A program made the position numbers and the translations under genes. The notes under the pieces are model-generated. The model was not told where the DNA came from. It did no database searches and saw only the letters and a list, made by a program, of their open reading frames with translations. 25,637 bases of DNA from an uncultured bacterium (GTDB lineage: Bacteria > Patescibacteria > JAEDAM01 > Absconditabacterales > Absconditicoccaceae): positions 1-25,637 of the forward strand of contig CALFEN010000222.1 of the NCBI GenBank assembly GCA_937950065.1. Direction: 5' to 3'. Numbering within the stretch: position 1 is the first letter of the stretch; each line of letters starts with the position of its first letter. Shown one piece after another: positions 8,162-15,611 of this stretch.

Positions 8162-9055
8162 ATGAAAAAACTACTTATCATTTTTTTGGCATTTTGCGTT
8201 AGTATGAGTAGTGTATTTGCAGGAGTATGCGATTGAGATACATATTTATTAAAAAATACAAAAACTAATGAATATAGATTAATCGCCTCATCATGCCCCT
8301 TGGGACAACAAAATAATAATTTTTCAAATCCTATAAGTATTATACAAAAAAACATTGAACAAAACCCTTCTAATTCTAGATACATTCTTTGAAATTGGAA
8401 ATATATAAAAACATACGATTCTTCATACAATTATAAATTCTTTAGCCAATCAGATTTGACAAAAAGAGAATATTCTCTGTTAAAAAATTTTGCCATATTT
8501 GATAATATTATAATACTTTTTCCTATATTTCTATTATGATATCTTTTATTTTTTGGAATAGTCAGTTTATTACTTTTCAGAACCAAATTAAAATGGCAGA
8601 TTTGACTGACATTACTACTTATGAGTTGTCTCTTTATAAGTATATTATCAAAAATAGTATTTGGAATACTTAATATTTTTTTTAATATAAACACTATTTT
8701 AGGTTTTAGCATCTTGATAAGTTTGATACTTTATTGAATGATCAGATATCGGCTACATATAAAAACATCTCTATACAGACAATGAAACAAAGAAAATTTT
8801 TATTATTGTATAGTAAATTATTTCTCATTATTTTTAATTCCCATATTTATAATGGTTCTTTTTAATTTTTTAAATAATGTATGAAATCCTGATAATACTT
8901 CATTTATAATTATAAGACTATGAATCGTTTTGCTTTATATACTATTACTGATCAATATTTTATTGTATCAAATTTTTAATATTAAGATGAAATATTTTTA
9001 TATATTAGAAAGTTGATTATTTTTATTTATAATGATCTTATTCTCTACAAATTAA
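8162..9055 (+). CDS. Exported polytopic membrane protein, unknown function
   Basis: A 297-aa protein from ATG 8162 to TAA 9055. It begins with a clear signal peptide (MKKLLIIFLAFCVSMSSVFA), then an extracytoplasmic region of about 90 residues containing two cysteines (residues about 23 and 47) that could form a disulfide. About six membrane helices then fill the rest, such as IILFPIFLLGYLLFFGIVSL and FIIIRLGIVLLYILLLINIL. The N-terminal region has no metal or nucleotide motif. It stands alone behind its own promoter and runs convergently toward the tail-collar gene. No family recognised; an extracellular-domain-plus-polytopic layout would fit a transporter subunit or a sensor, but this is not shown. 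Confidence 0.8.
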
Positions 9056-9061
9056 CTATAA

Positions 9062-9172
9062 AGAAACTTCTTGTAACCTTTTATAATACTTTATATAATA
9101 TCTTCTCATAATCACCACCGTAAAAAAAAATAAAAAAAGCATCTAAAACAATTTCTTTAATTTTCAACAGAA
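9062..9172 (-). pseudogene. Possible decayed copy of the tail-collar protein's N-terminal anchor
   Basis: Between the convergent genes, the minus strand reads KEIVLDAFFIFF and, after a one-base shift, TVVIMRRYYI. This resembles the start of the adjacent tail-collar protein (KKTILNAFVFSFIFAVVMLGCYI), and the bases GATGCTTTT and GTGGTGAT line up. No start codon and no collar domain remain. It may be a relic of a duplicated gene or a chance similarity in T-rich sequence. Confidence 0.3.
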
Positions 9173-9190
9173 ATTTATCTTTTTCTTCAC

Positions 9191-9766
9191 TATTTATACA
9201 AAATTTTTAATATTAAGGAAGGGGTACATCTATTTTTTCATACAATATATTATTCAAGTATTTTTCGGACGAGTTTCAGTTCATCAAGCGGACAAAGTTG
9301 TTCATCCCCCTTCTTTTCTAGCTCATCCACTAACATATCAAAATTTATTAACTCAACCATCTAATAAAGCGATACCATTCAATGTATGAGTGTGAGCCTT
9401 AAAATCATCAGCTTGATAGCTTCACAAAACCCTTGCACTTCAATCTGGATCCTGCTGTCCATCACTTCTGGTAGTTGATCATCCATCAAAAGTATTTAGT
9501 CACCTCAAAAACTGTCATCTCAAATCCGGTGTAGAATTTGTCCCATCAGCGGGCTTCCATCCTGTAGGACAATTTGTAGCATAAAAAGCTGTTATAGCGG
9601 TGGAAGGAAGTAAATTATTCCACTTGTCTGCTGTGAGAACATCTCAAGATTGTGCAGTAAGTCAACTTGTATCAGGTAGTCGTGCTTTGACCGCAATATA
9701 ACATCCCAGCATCACCACTGCAAAAATAAAACTGAAAACAAAAGCATTTAAAATTGTTTTTTTCAT
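9191..9766 (-). CDS. Membrane-anchored phage tail-collar domain protein
   Basis: A 191-aa protein from ATG 9766 to TAG 9191, with more than ten TGA glycines. Residues 2-24 form a single hydrophobic anchor or signal (ILNAFVFSFIFAVVMLGCYI), which could also be an imperfect lipobox (MLGC). A short stalk with VLTADKWNNLLPS follows. The rest is a tail-collar domain: NCPTGWKPADG, PDLRGQFLRGLN, DPDGSARVLGSYQADDFKAH, HTHTLNG, and TETRPKNTGIIYCMK. In phages this domain caps tail fibres involved in receptor binding. Here there are no other phage structural genes nearby, so a cell-surface adhesin role is likely, which is inference. It has its own promoter at 9837-9864 and an unusually long leader with a stem-loop. 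Confidence 0.88.
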
Positions 9767-9775
9767 TTTCTGTAA

Positions 9776-9797
9776 TTATCAAATAAATCTTTGATAA
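9776..9797 (-). promoter_or_regulatory. Stem-loop in the tail-collar mRNA leader
   Basis: TTATCAAA (9776-9783) and TTTGATAA (9790-9797) form a perfect 8-bp stem with a 6-base loop, ending 10 bases before the ATG at 9766. It would lie in the roughly 64-nt leader and could block or regulate translation initiation. A second inverted repeat AATCAT/ATGATT (9820-9839) overlaps the -10 region. Confidence 0.4.
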
Positions 9798-9836
9798 GGA
9801 TATAAATCCGTGAATTTTCAATCATGTTTTGGAATG

Positions 9837-9864
9837 ATTATAAGAAATCTTTTTCGATTTTCAA
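9837..9864 (-). promoter_or_regulatory. Promoter of the tail-collar gene
   Basis: On the minus strand, -35 TTGAAA (9864-9859), 16-bp spacer, -10 TATAAT (9842-9837). The predicted leader is about 64 nt, clearly longer than that of other genes in the window. Confidence 0.6.
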
Positions 9865-9993
9865 TAGGAAAAAATCTTTTTTTGGATAAAAAAATATTAT
9901 TTAAATTTTTATCTAAATTCAAATAGATTACTTCCTAATCTTCTAAAATATAAATAATTTTTAATATATTTAATTCAGATTATCTTTCATTTT

Positions 9994-10015
9994 GGGAGAG
10001 GAAGTAGCCTCTCCC
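9994..10015 (-). terminator. Hairpin downstream of the alanine exporter gene
   Basis: GGGAGAGG (9994-10001), a 6-base loop and CCTCTCCC (10008-10015) form a perfect 8-bp GC-rich stem about 50 bp after the alaE stop codon. It is by far the most GC-rich stem in the window. No T-run follows on the minus strand, so termination strength is uncertain. It may have arrived with alaE. Confidence 0.5.
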
Positions 10016-10065
10016 TTATTCCCTCCATTTTGTTAGTCTAAATATTTGGTAGCCCAAACAATGAC

Positions 10066-10545
10066 CTAAAAGTAGCTACGAAAATAGTCCACCAACGCAT
10101 CATAATATTTACGGATGACATCAAGACAGACGCCGTATATTCTACCCAGCAAAAACATTAAGGTCAACGCGGAAGTACAGCCGGTTAATATCTCCACGAA
10201 CGTTGCCCCAGAAAGCTTGAGGATAATAATGTAAAGTGGCATTTGAAATGACACAAACGATATTGTATCAACAATCAAATCGTTCAGCCACTTATTAGAA
10301 TGTACCGCAAACTTTTCCATCAAAAAATCCCTATAAACACCGTATGGACGTGCCGTAATGATGTTTATAGGAGCTGCGGAAAGCTGCGCTATCACAACCT
10401 GATAAAACGTAAGCCTTACGATGAAGTACTCGTTGATACCTGCAAAGATAGTGGACAATATCACCATTGCCAAAGTATCAGCCATCCACCCTCTATCCAA
10501 CAGTGTTTTGTTGATTAGAGAAAGGGTATATGTTTTGACCAGCAT
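10066..10545 (-). CDS. alaE: L-alanine exporter AlaE-like, probably acquired
   Basis: A 159-aa membrane protein from ATG 10545 to TAG 10066, close to the 149 residues of the E. coli protein. The AlaE pattern is plain: ADTLAMVI, a first helix pair, APINIITARPYGVYRDF, SFVSFQMPLYIIILKLSGA and FLLGRIYGVCLDVIRKYY, with four membrane helices. AlaE exports L-alanine across the inner membrane. Unlike its neighbours the gene has no in-frame TGA: its seven glycines are GGG, GGT or GGC. It uses CGT arginine codons, is visibly richer in G+C, and has a good Shine-Dalgarno (AAGGAG, 6 bp before the ATG). This points to fairly recent transfer from a standard-code bacterium, likely a proteobacterium given the known family distribution. 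Its promoter looks native. Confidence 0.93.
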   Translation of the reverse strand: MLVKTYTLSLINKTLLDRGWMADTLAMVILSTIFAGINEYFIVRLTFYQVVIAQLSAAPINIITARPYGVYRDFLMEKFAVHSNKWLNDLIVDTISFVSFQMPLYIIILKLSGATFVEILTGCTSALTLMFLLGRIYGVCLDVIRKYYDALVDYFRSYF

Positions 10546-10548
10546 GAT

Positions 10549-10563
10549 AAGCTCCTTATCTTG
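10549..10563 (-). promoter_or_regulatory. Shine-Dalgarno within a palindrome before alaE
   Basis: On the minus strand AAGGAG lies 6 bases ahead of the alaE ATG. It is embedded in the near-palindrome GATAAGgagCTTATC, which could fold and mask the site. Other genes in the window lack such a ribosome binding site. Confidence 0.65.
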
Positions 10564-10572
10564 AGATAATAT

Positions 10573-10600
10573 CTTATAAATTTTTTAAACAAAAAATCAA
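10573..10600 (-). promoter_or_regulatory. alaE: Promoter of alaE
   Basis: On the minus strand, -35 TTGATT (10600-10595), 16-bp spacer, -10 TATAAG (10578-10573). Its form is the same as that of the native promoters, so the acquired gene seems to be expressed from host-type signals. Confidence 0.5.
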
Positions 10601-10853
10601 TATGTTTTTCTCTCCGCATTTTCTCTTGTAAATATTTTATTCTTCATTATTTTGATCTACATTAGATTTTTAAATTCTCCTCATAATTATTTATGGCAAA
10701 CTATTAAATTTCCACAGGACTAAAATAGACGATATAATCGTTATGCTCCTAGTAAAAAAAACGAACAAAGAATCTAATAAATCTTCTCTAAAATCGAATC
10801 CATACTCTTTGATATATTTTAAGAATAAGAGAATTATTTTGCTTCTATAGCAC
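10601..10853. other. Non-coding AT-rich gap between alaE and the 10912 operon
   Basis: I see no convincing gene here. A 35-codon plus-strand frame (10743-10850) rich in Lys, Ser and Asn exists, but it is short and lacks a usable promoter: the TATAAT at 10733-10738 is only 5 bases from its ATG. No tRNA-like structure was found. Confidence 0.5.
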
Positions 10854-10881
10854 TTGAAAAAAAAAACAATTTACTTATAAT
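10854..10881 (+). promoter_or_regulatory. Promoter of the 10912-13924 operon
   Basis: -35 TTGAAA (10854-10859), 16-bp spacer, -10 TATAAT (10876-10881), with a predicted start about 24 bases before the ATG at 10912. One of the strongest matches in the window. Confidence 0.65.
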
Positions 10882-10911
10882 AAAAATATAGTTTATCCAA
10901 AAATTTTTGAA

Positions 10912-11244
10912 ATGCTATATTCTGCTGGAGACATAACTTTTAACGACGAAAACTTTGATGAGATAGTAGATCTTATTTTCAGTGACTATCCACAGATTAA
11001 AGAAATTTTCAAAGGTAAATCCTGAAATAACTTCTTACTAAAATTCTTGGAAACATTAAACAAAGTCATAATAGAATTAGCTCCTCTTGACGAGCAAAAA
11101 GAAAAATTTATAGTTGAAAAAATTCTATCTGAATACGAAATATGAAAAAAAATAGTTGAAAATAAAGAAAAATTAAAAAACAAACAACAACTAGCCGCAC
11201 AAGGCGATCAAATAGAAGCAGATGATTTACTACAAAATATTTAA
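10912..11244 (+). CDS. 110-aa helical hypothetical protein
   Basis: From ATG 10912 to TAA 11244, 110 aa, two TGA glycines. It is acidic at the start (ITFNDENFDEIVDLIF) and then largely helical and Lys/Glu-rich, ending in KLKNKQQLAAQGDQIEADDLL. No signal peptide or membrane helix, so it is probably cytoplasmic. It leads an operon with a 69-aa protein (19 bp later), the Gln-rich coiled-coil protein and lgt. The size and helical character would suit a chaperone or adaptor for the large secreted partner, which is a guess from context only. No family recognised. Confidence 0.75.
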
Positions 11245-11263
11245 TTCGTAAAACAAGAATAAA

Positions 11264-11473
11264 ATGACAGATAACAAAGAGACTCCAAAAGCACCTGAAT
11301 CCGGATTAAATGAGATTTGGGGAGATATGATGCGTTGTTTTAACTGAATCAGAGAAGCATTCTTTATAGACAGAGACACATGAAAAACAAAACGTCAACT
11401 CGTACTGGACGCTCTAGGGAGTGCTTGAAAATCTAAAACAGTAGCTGATGCCAGTGACAACAAAAGGAGCTAA
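11264..11473 (+). CDS. 69-aa hypothetical protein
   Basis: From ATG 11264 to TAA 11473, 69 aa, with three TGA glycines (NGIRE, DTGKT, SAGKS). It has a hydrophilic N-terminus, then GLNEIWGDMMRCFNGIREAFFIDRDTGKTKRQL and a Ser/Ala/Lys tail. GKT and GKS occur but without a full P-loop, so I do not call it an ATPase. No membrane segment. It is 19 bp after the 110-aa gene and 52 bp before the coiled-coil protein. No family recognised; an open frame this short is supported mainly by operon position and TGA use. Confidence 0.6.
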
Positions 11474-11525
11474 AAAAAACAAAATGGAGAACTCATATTC
11501 CAATTAATTTGATAAATATTTTTTT

Positions 11526-12947
11526 ATGCTAGAAAAAATAAAAAATTTAAAGATAAAAATTCTAAAGAACGCTATTTATCTAATGATTTGTGTATTAATC
11601 ATTATTTTGGCAGTGTGGAAACTTGATCTGAAAAAATTTTTTGATTTTGATAATATTCTGGAAAACATATCCTACGCCAATACAAATATAAATAAACAAA
11701 AAATATTAAAAATCCCTCTAAATATAGACTTAAGCAACGAAGCAAATGTATTAAGTAATAGCACCTGATTTGATCAATGATTTGAAGATAAATTAAAAAA
11801 TTATGCTGCCAATATATATACTTTAAATGGCAACTTTGATAAAGCTTTGGACAATATAAATAATGATGATCGAAGGTATTATTTTAATATCTGAAATATT
11901 AAACTCTTCCAGTGATACACTATCACAAATCAAAATATAAAAAAATTCGACAAAACCCAATGAAAAAAAGCGTATAGCCTTTTCGGAGAAAGCATAGACA
12001 ATTATAATATTTCAGCACAAACTCTGTGAACATGATCAAATTATTCAAATTATATCATAAACAACAGAAATATCGCTTATAAATTCAAATTCCTTGCAGG
12101 AGTCCAGATGTGCGTAGAAATGTTTACTTCCTATATAGACAGTTTTGACAAATTACAACAAAAAACAAAGGATATCTCATCACTATTTGACAAAGAAAGA
12201 GCCGAAATAGAAGATTTTATAAAAACAACAAAGGATCAAGAAATTATAAAATGTCTAAAAAGTTTGAGAACTTCCATACTTCAATCACAAATCAGCATCA
12301 ATAGCATCAACGAAAACCTCAAAACATATAAAAATTCAGCATTAAAAATTCTTGACGATTATCTTACAGAACCAGATAAATGTATGAATAAACTAGATAA
12401 GGACTCTGATAAAATTGAAGATAGTATTGACCAAATTTCTTGATCACTTGCAAAATTTCAACAATTACATGAGCAATTCTATAAATTTATAAAATGAGAC
12501 AACCTAGACAGCCTAAAACAATTGTGTCAGCAAGCACAAAGCCAATCTCAACAACAACAGCAGGATCAAAACAATCAAAAAATACAAGAAGGACTTTCCA
12601 AACTTGATGATGTTTTCAATCAATCAAAAAACTGACAAAATTGACAACAGCAACAAGATCAACAATGACAAGGGCAAGACCAGCAGCAGGACAATCAAGA
12701 CCAGAACAAACAATGATCTTCTTCTGAACCAAGTTATAATGAACTCCCTCGCGGCTATGAGCAGGAAGTTACTAATACAATAAAAAACAATTCTCAACAA
12801 TGGATACAACAGATGAACAACTTAAGATCTGATCCAAATTATAATGTAGATAACTATATAAATCAATTATTCAAAGAATTTTGGTGAAACAAAAAATCAT
12901 TTACAGATCAGTCATGAACATGATCTCAATACAACAATAATCGATAG
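11526..12947 (+). CDS. Membrane-anchored coiled-coil protein with Gln-rich region
   Basis: A 473-aa protein from ATG 11526 to TAG 12947. An N-terminal membrane helix lies at about residues 17-34 (IYLMICVLIIILAVWKL) after a basic start, so most of the protein is probably outside the cytoplasm. Residues 195-330 are helical and coiled-coil-like (FDKLQQKTKDISSLFDKE and similar), with cysteines near 198, 245 and 286. Residues about 340-400 are a low-complexity region of Gln, Asp, Asn and Gly in which glycines are TGA. A distinct C-terminal segment (YNELPRGYEQEVTNTIKNNS) follows. No enzyme motif is visible. Function unknown; an extracellular scaffold or host-contact protein would fit. It shares an operon with two small proteins and lgt. 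Confidence 0.85.
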
Positions 12948-13072
12948 CATATCAAAACTATCGCTAAAAATCTATCTTCTAAAAACAAAAAGCATATATC
13001 CAGAAACATCAAAATACATATCTTAAATATAAGATAAAATCATCTAAATTTTTATGAATTAATTTTAAATAT

Positions 13073-13924
13073 ATGGTAGCATTTAAATTATTTTGATTTC
13101 CCGTGCATTGGTATTGAATATTCTATTTTATAGCATTTATAGTATGATATCGATTTTTTGAACTCATCAAAAAAAGAGGGCTTTTCAATAATTTCCCCAA
13201 CCTCAAAAAATTCTTTTTTTATGGCATAGAAGATATTTTTACAGCATTAATCTTATCAGTACTTATATGATGAAGGCTCGGATATGTTTTATTTTATGAT
13301 TTTACGTATTACCTGCACAATCCATGGAAAATAGTATTTGTCTGGGAATGAGGCATGAGCTTTGTCGGAGGAACTATTTGAGTAATTCTGGCTGGTATAT
13401 TTCTATATCGCAAATACAAACTCAACAAACAAGAATTTCTACTTTTTATGGATAGTGTAGTTAGCATAGTCCCGCTATGATTGATGCTTGGAAGAATTTG
13501 AAACTTTCTGAACCAAGAATTATACGGTAAGACCGTACAAACTTTATTACCAAACCTGTCTGAAAACCTTATTAATTTATGACAAAAAATTTATCTATTT
13601 CTAATCTACAAAAACGTAGATAGTCAATTAAGAATAAATTCAAATCTTCTAGAAGCCTTTCTTGAGTGATTTTTATTATTAATAATACTACAATTTGTAT
13701 TTTGGCAAAAAACCAGTAAATACAAAATAAATCCTTGAGTATTATCAGCAAAGTTTATTGTTTTATATGGGATTTTTAGGTTCCTTATGGAATTCTTGAG
13801 ATACTATCCAAACGAAGACTATATAAACTGACTAACTCTCAGTCAGTATTTTATGATTTTCTATATTATCATTTGAATTATTTTAATATTCAAGTTCAGT
13901 CAAAAAAAATCTCTTCAAAAATAA
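13073..13924 (+). CDS. lgt: Prolipoprotein diacylglyceryl transferase
   Basis: A 283-aa, seven-helix membrane enzyme from ATG 13073 to TAA 13924. It transfers diacylglycerol from phosphatidylglycerol to the lipobox cysteine of prolipoproteins. Family signatures appear in order: FPVHWYGIFY, LIGGRLGYVLFYD (the two first glycines are TGA), FVWEGGMSFVGG, the signature GRIGNFLNQELYG, and LYGIFRFLMEFLR near the C-terminus. The His of the HG motif region is replaced in context by H12 in PVHWYG. Length matches the family (about 260-290). It is last in the operon, 125 bp after the coiled-coil gene, and a terminator candidate follows at 14087. A clear substrate in the window is the FKBP lipoprotein. 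Confidence 0.96.
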
Positions 13925-14086
13925 AAAAAAACTTTTTCAATAATCTCTCCATTTAAAAAAGGGTTTTCGAAATATTCATAAAATTTTCAGATCTTACTCC
14001 CCGTTTATTTATACACTAAAAAAATCTATTTTACAAAAAGTTTTAGATTCAAATCAAAAAACAAAATTTGTTTATAACTTCCTACA

Positions 14087-14120
14087 AGCAAGAAAATTTA
14101 TTCTTTGCTTTTTTATTTTA
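14087..14120 (+). terminator. Rho-independent terminator candidate after lgt
   Basis: AGCAAGAA (14087-14094), a 6-base loop, then TTCTTTGCT (14101-14109) pair with one bulged T and run into TTTTTTATTTTA. It lies in the 245-bp gap between the convergent lgt and nrdR genes, which otherwise shows only AT-rich sequence. Confidence 0.55.
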
Positions 14121-14169
14121 TAAAAAACAGTTATGTATAAATAAAAAATCACATTTTAATTTATACCCA

Positions 14170-14604
14170 CTATTCTTCTATTATCTGCTTAAAATCCTGT
14201 AACGAGTCAAATTTTTTATAAACTGATGCAAACCTTACATAAGCAACGGGATCAGCCAATTTCAGTGCTGCAAGAACATCTTCTCATATTTGTTGAGAAG
14301 ATATTTCTTTATTCACAGACCATTTTGTTTCAAGATTAAAAATAATATCCTCTATTTTTTCTATAGGGAAATCTCTCTTTGCAAAAGCCAGCATCATAGC
14401 TTTTTTTATTTTAGTTCTTTCATACAACTCTTTTGCCGAATCTCTTTTTACAACAACGAGTTCCGTGATTCATATCTTTTCAAAAGTCGAAAATCTATTG
14501 TCACAGTACTCACATTGTCTTCTTCTCTTTATAGCTTTACCGTCGTCTATAACCCTAGAATCTATAACTCTAGTTTCCAGATTACCGCATTTAGGACACT
14601 TCAT
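14170..14604 (-). CDS. nrdR: Transcriptional repressor NrdR
   Basis: A 144-aa protein from ATG 14604 to TAG 14170. The N-terminal zinc ribbon has Cys3, Cys6, Cys31 and Cys34 (MKCPKCGN and [16 protein letters not shown]), and the ATP-cone domain follows ([22 protein letters not shown], then [13 protein letters not shown]). NrdR represses ribonucleotide reductase genes in response to ATP/dATP and binds NrdR boxes. Family length is about 150, so it is complete. Two TGA glycines are used. It has a consensus promoter directly upstream. No nrd gene is in the window, so its target lies elsewhere. Confidence 0.97.
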
Positions 14605-14634
14605 TATCTTATATCAAACTAAAATTTTTTATTT

Positions 14635-14662
14635 ATTATAGTAATTTAACTACCTTTGTCAA
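14635..14662 (-). promoter_or_regulatory. nrdR: Promoter of nrdR, perfect consensus
   Basis: On the minus strand, -35 TTGACA (14662-14657), 16-bp spacer, -10 TATAAT (14640-14635). Both hexamers are perfect. The predicted start is about 23 bases before the ATG at 14604. Confidence 0.75.
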
Positions 14663-14683
14663 AAGAATCTTAACAGGAAAACC

Positions 14684-15514
14684 CTAACTATAATATGTGT
14701 CTATAGAGAGTTCTTTCCAATGATCCAAATCACCTTGAAGCATATCTATTTTTCTTTGTATTCCGCTGACTGCCATTTCTCCCAATGCCAAACGTAAAGG
14801 AGGATTTTCAATTTCTATAGCTTTTATTATCAATTGAGCTCCCTTTAGAGGATCTCAAGGCTGCATCTCATTTCATTTCATAGCTTTAAGTCTACCTGCA
14901 GTTTCATCATAGTCATTTATCTGATTTTCTGCAACTTTCAATCAAACACTAGCCCACTTTGTTCTAAAAGGTCATGGTTCTACGATCATCACATCTACAC
15001 CAAACGGTTTTAGCTCTATACTCAAAGCCTCACTAAATCATTCTAGAGCATATTTACTGGCATTATATACTCCAAGTCAAGGAGCGCTAACCACACCAGC
15101 CATAGAAGATATTTGTATTATACTACCAAATTTTTGTTGACGGAACATAGGCAAAAAAGCTTTAGTAACTTGTATTGCTCCAAAAAAATTTGTTTCCATC
15201 TGATCTCTTATCTCCGGCATACTAGCTTCTTCTATAGCTCAGGTTAATCCATATCAAGCATTATTTACAAGTATATCTATTTTTCAAAACTTATTTATTA
15301 CCTCTGTAGAAATTTCTTGCACTCATTTTTCATCTCTTACGTCCAAAAGATAAAAATAAGCATCTTTTGGATAAAGATTACGAAACTCATCAATTTGTTC
15401 TTGTTTTCTCAAAGTTCCTATAACAATATCTCCTTTCCTCAAAACTTCATCCAACAAGCAACGGCCAAATCAAGTAGACACTCAAGTAATAAACCATATT
15501 TTTTGATCTGTCAT
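14684..15514 (-). CDS. Short-chain dehydrogenase/reductase (SDR)
   Basis: A 276-aa classical SDR from ATG 15514 to TAG 14684. The NAD(P)-binding loop TGVSTGFGR is at residues 10-18, with Gly11 and Gly15 both encoded by TGA. LLDVRDE marks the end of the third strand, LVNNAGYGLTG is the structural NNAG motif, ISSMAG contains the catalytic Ser, and YNASKYALEGFSEAL carries the Tyr and Lys. PGPFRT follows. Such enzymes oxidise or reduce alcohol/ketone groups; the substrate is unknown. An arginine after the third glycine (GFGR) hints at NADPH but does not prove it. It is separated from nrdR by 79 bp that hold the nrdR promoter. Confidence 0.95.
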
Positions 15515-15528
15515 TTTATTATTTTTTA

Positions 15529-15590
15529 TTGATAAAATAAATCATGTTTAACTTTGACAAAAAGTTTATCCAAATTTTTTATTTTATCAA
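15529..15590 (-). repeat. Perfect 10-bp inverted repeat spanning the SDR promoter
   Basis: TTGATAAAAT (15529-15538) and ATTTTATCAA (15581-15590) are exact reverse complements 42 bp apart. The outer arm contains the proposed -35 and the inner arm lies between the proposed transcription start and the ATG. It could be a pair of half-operators or a weak terminator for the VirB6-like operon. Confidence 0.35.
15563..15590 (-). promoter_or_regulatory. Promoter of the SDR gene
   Basis: On the minus strand, -35 TTGATA (15590-15585), 16-bp spacer, -10 TAAACT (15568-15563). The -10 is weak. Confidence 0.35.
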
Positions 15591-15611
15591 GAGAAATATA
15601 GCGAAAATTTT

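Noticed and set aside
10743..10850. 35-codon plus-strand frame upstream of the 10912 operon
   Set aside because: The only TATAAT is 5 bases before the ATG so it could not produce an mRNA containing the start; no family features.
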